From contig OY735207.1 of NCBI GenBank assembly GCA_963457665.1, forward strand, positions 56,193,779-56,257,778: 64,000 nt of DNA, in the 5' to 3' direction. Within the stretch, counting starts at the first letter, position 1, and every line of letters begins with the position of its first letter. Below, piece by piece: positions 56,766 through 64,000 of the stretch. Under the pieces are notes generated by a model. That model was not told where the DNA came from. It did no database searches and saw nothing but the letters and a program-made list of their open reading frames with translations. Position numbers and translations under genes: made by a program. The DNA comes from Thysanoteuthis rhombus (lineage: Eukaryota > Mollusca > Cephalopoda > Oegopsida > Thysanoteuthidae).

Positions 56766-57094
56766 ACTAGAGACTGACGTTGAAAGTCTAAACAATAAAT
56801 TACTTTGAGACTTCGATATCCAAACAGTCCACCACATGCAATCAAGAAGGCCAAATCTGGTAGTTATCGTTATTCAATTTCTAAATTCTTCATAATAATC
56901 TGAAAATGAGTAAATACTTCCTCGTTGGCAAATTCAAATTTGAAAAAAAAAATAATGAATTATCAGGGATGTTCAAAATCGATTACATATTTCGATTTGA
57001 ATGTAATTTGTTTCGTTTCGATGTCTGACAAGAGATAACTTATATGGTCTGCCTCGTGCTGAATAAGTATGGATCAAATGCCCAGTGCACTCTG
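56766..57094. other. Spacer, nothing recognised
   Basis: No motif seen. Confidence 0.5.
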
Positions 57095-57362
57095 TTTAAT
57101 CGCCAGAATATTGAAAAACGCCTTCTTTATTAATACTTATGAGAACAAAAAAATCCCATTTGTCCTAAAAAGAAGGGTATATGACCAATGTATCCTCCAG
57201 ATTGTCACCTATGGAACTGAAACCCGGGACCAAATCAAAAGATTGACATTCAAGCAGAGAAAAGTGCAGCACACACAGGAGAGAATACTCAACAAAACAT
57301 GGAGAGATCACAAGACAGCACCGTATATTAAAAGAAAAGCAAGGGTCAGTGATATCCCATTT
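57095..57362 (+). mobile_element. RTE-clade LINE internal fragment
   Basis: One open frame encodes 'VYDQCILQIVTYGTETRDQI' near 57178-57237 and 'ERILNKTWRDHKTAPYIKRK' near 57280-57340, the region around the TYGxET and TWRD motifs of the common RTE family. It stops before the WQWAGH block, so both ends are missing. Confidence 0.83.
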
Positions 57363-57869
57363 AGGTACTGACTAGGCTCGATCTTATTCCAATTTGGTGA
57401 TTGTACCTGATCCAGTGTAACCATTGCGATTTGGAAGTAACTATATGAATACTTTACATGCCAAGGAAGTTGCAATAAAAGCAGTTATCCAAGTTATCCA
57501 TCCCGACATTGTACATGAAATTGATGTATGGATGTTAAATCTCTCTCTCCTTACCTATGAAGGTCTTCGATTTCAATATATAATATTGTTTGGCTTGTTC
57601 CTCCCGGCATCTCAATAACTTTCACCAATAAAACAAAAGGAAACGTTAGGTAGTTTAATACGAAGGTGGAGAGGAAAAGGGCTGGAAATAAAGTTTTGTA
57701 GTTAACCGAGAGGATAGGAAGATTTTCGCATATGAAGTGGAACGAATCCGTATTCGTAGAGCATTCAGATAAGCGTATTGACGAGCAACGAAGATTGGAT
57801 TAGATAAGGGGTGGGGGAATGAGGGGGAGATAAAAGTGAAGGGCGAGAGGTGAGCAGAGCCATGGGTAT
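57363..57869. other. Spacer, nothing recognised
   Basis: Frames on both strands lack a domain. Confidence 0.45.
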
Positions 57870-58800
57870 AAGGCATAATCTAATTTGTCTACACCGGTGC
57901 ATTTTCCACGGGTTCAGATAGTGTCCATGATTTCCCGTGTAACTGAACAATTGTTCTGTTTGACTCCTGATAGAGACACCGTTTCCATGCTTTTTCAATG
58001 CTCACAACAGAACGGATTATGCTATTTCTTTTCACGTTTCCTGATCTCAAGAGGCTTTGAAATCTTACCCGGAGCAGCTTTTATCCGAACAGCCAATTCT
58101 GAATGCATTTAGACGTACGTGATAATTTGCACGTAAATAACTCCAAGAAGGTCTTCGAGAGATAACTATCAAAGCAATATCTCTTTTCTAGCTGTTGGTA
58201 TACCGAAGCCATTGATATATTGTAAGTACACTGCAGTGTATTTATTAACGAAGCCAAAAGTTTGTATTGGCCACATGGAAGCACAAGTTCATTAAAACTA
58301 TTCTCTAAATATGCCGAGGCCTGGGGGATGGGTGAAAGGCGACAGAACGTTACGTTCAATTATTCCTGTTGTTGTAAAGATAGCGAATAGGTGTTGACAC
58401 CGTAGCAACTGAATGAGATTATCGTGCAAAGGTGTTACAGTGAGGAGATCACATTGTGCATCTCTCTCACCTGAGATTTCATTGCTTCTTTCAATTGTGC
58501 ATAGAGTCCCCCCACATAATAGATCTTGGGAATGTACAAGTAACGCTTTCAAAATTACATAAACCCATTTCGATACTTTACTGCGAAAAGTGTCCCGCTT
58601 TTCATGGCATCGAAGATGGGTGGCGTTTAAGCAGCACATTGTCAAAATTAGTTGGTTCGCATCAGGATTGCCACCTTGGCTATTTTATGGCCAAATTTGA
58701 CAGACCTGGCCTCTTCTGGAAAGCATTTTGCCATGAACTTTTCGGTTTGGTTATATTTAAATTTTTGGACGTTTTGACTCAGTAGAAGTATTTCTTTTAA
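57870..58800 (+). other. Possible decayed LINE tail, unassigned
   Basis: Plus-strand frames include 'DRDTVSMLFQCSQQNGLCYF' near 57970-58030 and 'GLFWKAFCHELFGLVIF' near 58708-58760. They resemble the cysteine-rich tail of some LINE polyproteins, and a TTA array follows at 58848. The evidence is thin, and the two pieces could be unrelated. Confidence 0.22.
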
Positions 58801-58847
58801 ATTCTTTTTGTGTACACTTTAGTATTGTTATATTTTATACACAATTA

Positions 58848-58861
58848 TTATTATTATTATA

Positions 58862-58897
<36 letters not shown>
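58848..58897. repeat. (TTA)n microsatellite
   Basis: About 16 TTA units with two interruptions; the only long TTA array in the window. It could be the tail of a retroelement. Confidence 0.92.
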
Positions 58898-59699
58898 TTT
58901 AATACTGCAATTCAAATTCATCTTAATTGTTCAGTTGTTAATTGCAACTTTGATACTCAGATCATAACCATGAATAATAAAAAGCCACTGAAAAATGAAA
59001 GTGAATGTAAATGGCTGTATCACTTGAAAAAAAAGTAATATGAAAGATTTGCAATACAGAAACCAATAGAAATAAACCATACAAAATCATTGCTTTTACA
59101 AACAATTTTGGCTTTTGGCCATTGATGACGTGTTTTTTGGCTAGAAATGTCTCCAGCTATCTGGAAATTGCAGTTTACATGACTGAAATGTATGACGTTA
59201 CTCTATTGCAATGCACTCGTGCTAATCATAATGCATTCGTCTTGAAGTCAGCGCTGTGATAGCTCTTAGAATGTTGAAAGGGTCTTGTACGATTGCGTGC
59301 TCTTGAAATATCGCCTTCGAAAAATCCAACCAAGTTATATTGTGGGCTACGTAATAACATGTGCGTTCACACACAATGGATAAATACATAGGCTCCTTCT
59401 TTGCACGCAACGGATTTCACTAGCAAGTCGTCAACAACCATCTGCTGGAATCCACACTTTGATCGTTTCCAGACATTCACATAAAAATGCAAATCACAAT
59501 ACTCTCTCTCTCTCTCTCACTCACTCACTCACACACCCACATATATATATGATGAGATAAAAGATCCACTACGCAGATTCTAATCAAACTGAACTAAATT
59601 TTTAATGCTGAATTTATCGAACACTTCATGAAATAAACACATCACACATCGGATATTATTTCATATTGTATTCCTGACATATACTGTACATAGACACGC
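58898..59699. other. Spacer with short CT and CA runs
   Basis: CT and CA runs lie at 59502-59540. No other feature seen. Confidence 0.5.
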
Positions 59700-60370
59700 A
59701 CACACATATACCTGGAGATAGACAAAGACTGCATCTTGTACGTCGAATTTATAGATGATTTTTTTTTATATATGTACTGGAGTTGAAGCCGACTAGAGAA
59801 AATTTCCTTACATATAAACTCTAGACACGACTCGATTGAATTCGTTTATGTGATATCTACTGACTCCATAGCTTTCTTGGACACCTGCATGCACACACAT
59901 GGTAATAGAAACATCCCAAACACCTTCAGACACACACAACTACCTTCACTCCAAATCAGCTCACCCCAAAAACCTAAAAAAACTACCATTTTCACAAGCA
60001 CTAAGAATCAGGAGAATTCGCCCTACGGATAGTGAACTCAGCAGACACGACTATAATCTACAAGAACATTTCACTCAACGAGGATATTCACAAAGATACA
60101 AATAACCAAATGAAAAAGGTCCATTACATTGCACTACCTAGAAAAGAAAAAAAAACTTTACGACCTAGAGTGTGATGAATAAATTACAATACATAGGTAA
60201 ATCCAAGTTGCAATTTAACATTGGTCTCAATAACTATATGCACATAATAGACCCAACAAAAATTCTTGAATGACATGAGGATATGCAGATTAACAAATTT
60301 GGAACTCTCCCCCCTAACGAACTTGACGCTATAAAAACCCCTAACCAAATCGATTTCTAACATAATAATC
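59700..60370 (+). mobile_element. Penelope-like retroelement, second family (P2), with GIY-YIG-like segment, broken
   Basis: Encodes a FIDD catalytic block near 59748-59759, then 'STDSIAFLDTCMHTHGNRNI' near 59856-59915 and 'FSQALRIRRIRPTDSELSRH' near 59990-60050. This order is typical of Penelope-type reverse transcriptases (FLDT, then the SQALRIRRI block). Further on, a 'LQYIGKSKLQFNIGLNNYMH' segment near 60186-60245 and 'MQINKFGTLPPNELDAI' near 60283-60333 fit the GIY-YIG endonuclease end of such elements. The start is missing and the copy is broken in several places. It differs from family P1. Confidence 0.72.
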
Positions 60371-60993
60371 CATCAAAAAATAACAACCCCGCATCCACAC
60401 CGTGCCCACTTTCATGTATATCCAATATTGAGAACTTCACACAGTTACACTGACCCTTACCTATAAAAACCTTTGCACGGCATTTCATTTGCACAACTCA
60501 AAGCCATCAGGCTTTCCACGACATCCACAATGACCATTAATAATGCCAAATATGAAGTTCCTTGACCCCATTTCCCTACCATCTGGATTATCCCCGACCT
60601 ATCAAGTATTTACGCAGTCTAATACTAAACCATAACCCAACTCCTCAGTATCCTTGAAAGCCTATGGCTCCCCCAAGACCTTCTACTGCTGCTACCACTA
60701 TATCCTTGAACATACCAACACATCCTTCACCACAGACAGAACAAAGTCCAAATAATCATGATGACCATAAAGGAATCCTCTCCTTGATTTCCATTTTTGC
60801 TTCCAAAGCAAAATATCTGATGTTACATCTATTTTCAACAGAAACCATTTAATCACTGAAAGGTGCAAACACACTGCACACTACTGAACATAGTATATAT
60901 ATAGTATACTAATCAATTCATCTATGGAATAAATAGTTTATAAACAAAGTTTCCGTACTATTTCATCTGTCTCATTCCCTATAGTGTATACTC

Positions 60994-61028
<35 letters not shown>

Positions 61029-61084
61029 CTCACACATATATATGTAACTCTGAACACTACATACATCAAGAATATCTTTTTAAA
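60371..61084. other. Spacer with a CA array
   Basis: CA array at about 60990-61030. The Pro/Thr/Ser-rich frame at 60664-60852 has no domain. Part of this stretch may be the decayed 3' end of the P2 element. Confidence 0.45.
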
Positions 61085-61400
61085 AAACTCATTTCTGCGT
61101 TTCATGTTTTATATAGAATTTGATATCATATGTGAATTTTTCGAGTTAGGATCATTGGTTGTTCGCCGTGTAACCGTTTTAAAAACAAAACAGTCAAATT
61201 GTCATGGCTCCCCGCCAATGTTAATCAAACCCCAATGCCTTCCAAAAAAGGATTCTAATTTATTAATTATCTCATATTAGATGTAGTTGATTATCTTATA
61301 TTTGGTATTATCATAATGTACGAGGATGTTATTTCATACTAAACATTATTCAAATTTTCGGAATGCATGGCTTATTCACATACGTAACCCAAAAACATAT
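61085..61400 (-). mobile_element. Penelope-like family P1, 3' fragment
   Basis: Matches the 3' part of copy 2 in the same orientation: 'ccgtgtaaccgttttaaaaa' versus 'ccatgtaaccgtttcaggaa', 'catggctccccgccaatgtt' versus 'catggcaccctagcagtgtt', and 'atggcttattcacatacgta' versus 'aaggcttattcatgcaagtt'. Only the non-coding 3' end is present. Confidence 0.7.
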
Positions 61401-61403
61401 CCG

Positions 61404-61407
<4 letters not shown>

Positions 61408-61464
<57 letters not shown>
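61408..61464. repeat. (TA)n microsatellite
   Basis: About 57 bp of TA units between the P1 fragment and the tRNA-bearing unit. Confidence 0.97.
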
Positions 61465-61469
<5 letters not shown>

Positions 61470-61476
61470 TATTTGA

Positions 61477-62066
61477 TGATCTCCCATCGTTACACGTTTA
61501 ATATATTAATCGCCTTGGACAATATGAATAGAATAAGCAATTAAAGAAAATGGGGCTGCAGCAGGGATCGAACCTGCCATCGATAAGGTAGCTGCATCAA
61601 CGTAGTGATACTCTTACCATTGAAGTAAAAAGCAGCTGGTAATGCAAAGGCCCAGATAACTGTTTTCAAGCTAAATGGTACGAGCATCGCTACGTTGAAA
61701 CGGTAACCCTATTGGTGGCAGGTTTGGTTCCTGTTACGTATAATGACGGGGTATCATCTCAAATAAATTATTATATAATATAACACAATTCATAAGTCAA
61801 TCTGTCGGACCAAATATGTCCTTTTCTCATTATATAACTGTCACATTGAAAGAATCGATTAAATCGAGAATAAGTGGCCACCCTATCAGTGACAGGTTTG
61901 AATTGTATGGCAGTCCCATTTTCTTTGATTGTTTACTCTCATTATGTTGTCTTAGGCGAGTGATATAGTAATCGAGTAACGACGGGAGATCATCTCAAAT
62001 AAGTTTCTATATAATATAACACAATTTATAATTCATTCTGTTGGAGCAAATATGTCTATTTCTTAA
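61477..62066. mobile_element. tRNA-bearing palindromic repeat unit, locus D, three partial units
   Basis: A minus-oriented unit comes first (61477-61655), with a tRNA-like core read on the minus strand at about 61555-61640, its B box visible on the plus strand as 'gggatcgaacctgcc'. A plus-oriented unit follows head-on, with its tRNA-like core at about 61666-61738 ('aagctaaatggtacgagc', 'ggcaggtttggttcctg'). A second plus unit (61790-62066) keeps only the 3' half of the core near 61890-61925 and ends with 'gagtaacgacgggagatcat'. The head-to-head pair makes a large hairpin. Confidence 0.75.
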
Positions 62067-62153
<87 letters not shown>

Positions 62154-62166
62154 GAAGAGAGAGAGG
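62067..62166. repeat. (TA)n-(GA)n compound microsatellite
   Basis: TA units to about 62110, then GA units with AAAG and GGAA variants. The Arg-Glu frame is its translation. Confidence 0.95.
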
Positions 62167-62246
62167 GTGGGAGAGGTGGTTATACTGTAAAAAGTTGAGA
62201 CATATCCAGAGTGTATTGTGTATTTGCTATCCCCCTCTTCCTGCTC

Positions 62247-62900
62247 ATCATCATTCTTTTAACGTCTGTCGTTGGCCATAGACCTTCCCTGGGATTCGCC
62301 ACACTTCTCTATCATGGGTGTCGTAGAGCCAGTACTTTCTGATTTTGTCTAGCTCGTCCTTCCATCTAATATTCTGCTAGCCTCAGTTGTGCATGGGATT
62401 TCGGGGATCCATGTTGTGAGTCGTGATGTCCATCGGTTGTCTGCCATTTTTGAAACATGGCCAGCCCACTACCATCTGAGATTTTTATTGGATTCTATGA
62501 TGTCCCTGACTTTTGTTTTTTCTCGGATGTACTGTGCTGTCTTGTGGTCTCTCCATGTGCGGCCCAGCGTAATTCTTTCATGTGCACGTTGCATGGTTCT
62601 CAGTTTGCGGATCCGTCTCTTGGTAAGGTTTCAGCTCCAGAAAGGAGTAAGACGGGATGATTCCAGCTCAACCAAACTCTTCACAGCCGGCCTCCAGATG
62701 ATCTTCAGAAGACTAGACTTGGAGGGTAAAAGAATTAGAATAGATTGCGAGTATCTGAGCAACTTCAGATTTTATGTACACGTTGCATGGTTCTCAATTT
62801 GTGGATCTGTCTCTAGATTAAGTTCAATGTTTCTGCTCCATAGGTGACTATCAGGTGGACGTATTGGTTATATACCCTTCTTAGTCATTCCGAACATGCT
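62247..62900 (-). mobile_element. RTE-clade LINE 3' end with an inverted internal segment
   Basis: From the short ATCATC tail at 62247 the minus-strand RTE sequence runs continuously to about 62638 ('cgtctgtcgttggccataga', 'tctccatgtgcggcccagcg', 'gcacgttgcatggttctcag'). At 62639-62776 the same element's RT palm region appears in plus orientation, encoding 'QKGVRRDDSSSTKLFTAGLQ'. From 62777 the minus orientation returns with a repeat of 'cacgttgcatggttctca'. This is a rearranged insertion, most simply a twin-primed copy lying against another RTE fragment. Confidence 0.83.
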
Positions 62901-63242
62901 CAGTGGAAATGTCTGACGTCCGAAGCTTTGTTGGAGAAGTAGATGGTTATGTAGAATCAGTAAAATGAGACATTTTATTTCAAGTCCATCCCGCTGCTGA
63001 AGGTCAAGAAACTGAATTAATAGCGAGGGCTGTCTCGAGGATTTGCTAATGGCGTGCGTAAGTGGGGGTCATCTGGGGGTTAGCTCGCTAAGAGACTGGT
63101 TGCAATAGAAGTATTTTAGGTTAGGAGAGAAAATGTGTAATAGTATACGGGGATTAAAATTAGAAAAATTTGATGATCAGAAATCTTAGTTTTACAGAAA
63201 CTATTTGGAATGATATTGTGAGTAGTTTAATTTTTACTAAGT
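62901..63242. other. Spacer, nothing recognised
   Basis: No motif recognised between the two RTE copies. Confidence 0.5.
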
Positions 63243-63566
63243 CTCACCATCAACCTTTTAACGTCCGTCGTTGGATATAGACCTTCCCTGAGATTCGCCA
63301 AATTTATCTTTCAAAGGCGTTGCGAAGCTATAACCTTCTGAATTTGTCTCGATCGTCTCTCTATCTAATACTTTGCCGGCCTCAGTTGCGCATGTGATCT
63401 CTGCAGATCCATGTTGTGAGTTTTGATGTCCATCGATCGACTGCCATTCTTGCAACATGACCAGTCCATTGCCATTTTGGTTTTCAAATAGACTTTATAA
63501 TGTCTCCGACTCCTGTCTTCTCCCTGATATATTGTGCTGTCTTGTGATCTCTCCATGTAAGCTTTT
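63243..63566 (-). mobile_element. RTE-clade LINE 3' end
   Basis: 'aacgtccgtcgttggatata', 'ctttgccggcctcagttgcg', 'cttgcaacatgaccagtcc' and 'ttgtgatctctccatgtaag' give the usual reverse-complement order. The tail is a short CATCAA stretch. It is truncated at 63566 after the TWRDH-coding part. Confidence 0.83.
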
Positions 63567-64000
63567 AATTCTATCACCAAGAGCTTTTCCTAACATTGCT
63601 CTTACCAATGTATTTCTGAGTGTGTTTCCAGACGGGTTTTTCTTCTTGTTTTTGCACTTTTACCCAACAGCTAATATTTTGCATTTGTTGTATACTCATA
63701 TGCATTTTTAGCATATTGGCAATTTGCTTTTCAGTACGTTTCTATTCATACTAAATGTTTTCCAGCCAATCATTGTGTGCTGTCTTATTTCATTTCCATG
63801 GACTTTCTCTAGCTTTATTCGCCTGATTTTGATGAATGGACTTCTTATATTATCAGGCATCATTCATGACCAAACTCAACAGCATTGGGACTCTATGTTT
63901 GGAAAAAAATTTTTTCTGTCAAAGGGGGTAATGATGTACTCATTTACTGGCTATACTGCGCGCGCGTGAAAACACACACATACATGCATTCATTGTTTAC
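63567..64000. other. Spacer to the window end, nothing recognised
   Basis: T-rich frames at 63457-63711 and 63724-63969 have hydrophobic composition from the T bias and no domain. A GCGCGCG run near 63960 leads into a short CA array. Confidence 0.45.

Noticed and set aside
1427-63566. CRISPR-like arrays among the many regular repeats
   Set aside because: No set of identical repeats with unique spacers of constant length was found; the regular arrays are microsatellites or tandem repeats, and the sequence is eukaryotic.

Overview
This window looks like repeat-dense, gene-poor DNA from an animal, most likely a marine invertebrate. The base composition is AT-rich, with many long (TA)n and (CA/GT)n arrays and trinucleotide tracts. 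It carries many RTE-clade LINE fragments, two kinds of Penelope-like element, a Ty3/gypsy LTR fossil, an internally deleted mariner, several tRNA-like short repeats and a 5S rRNA-like sequence. That mix recalls mollusc and especially cephalopod genomes, but I cannot fix the species from the sequence. I found no intact protein-coding gene of the host and no bacterial-style operon. Almost every longer open frame is either a microsatellite translation, such as runs of Ile-Tyr, or part of a decayed mobile element.

Layout. 0-17 kb: five copies of an unnamed interspersed repeat (called Rep-A here), two RTE fragments, microsatellites, and two tRNA-like elements built on inverted repeats (11.1-11.4 kb and 13.4-14.1 kb). 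17.1-23.2 kb: a minus-strand Ty3/gypsy fossil between two diverged LTRs, with an RTE LINE nested inside it. 24-26.5 kb: Rep-A, a minus-strand 5S rRNA-like sequence, two RTE 3' ends and a tandem-repeat/LTR-like tract. 26.5-34.8 kb: AT-rich spacer with RTE pieces and two further tRNA-like sequences. 34.8-35.65 kb: a mariner with both terminal inverted repeats and a TA duplication, internally deleted. 36.9-43 kb: Rep-A copies in minus orientation, one with a GCCA expansion, a second RTE family and a microsatellite cluster. 43.2-54 kb: the longest RTE copy, then two Penelope-like elements in tail-to-tail orientation, each joined at its 3' end to a tRNA-bearing repeat unit. 54-64 kb: assorted LINE fragments, a second Penelope-like element with a GIY-YIG-like segment, a third 3' fragment of the first Penelope-like family beside another tRNA-bearing palindromic unit, and rearranged RTE copies.

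The most interesting signal is the tRNA-bearing unit. It occurs at four loci (13.4, 47.5, 51.4 and 61.5 kb), often as an inverted or tandem duplication with the same arm sequence. Three of the four loci sit next to 3' ends of one Penelope-like family. A second, unrelated tRNA-like repeat at 11.1-11.4 kb has the same arrangement of a tRNA-like core between inverted arms. Two RTE insertions, at 21.86 and 25.63 kb, also share the same downstream flank, which suggests duplication or a preferred insertion site.

All readings were made by eye. Element boundaries are approximate, usually within a few tens of bases, and family assignments rest on recognised protein motifs, not on database searches.
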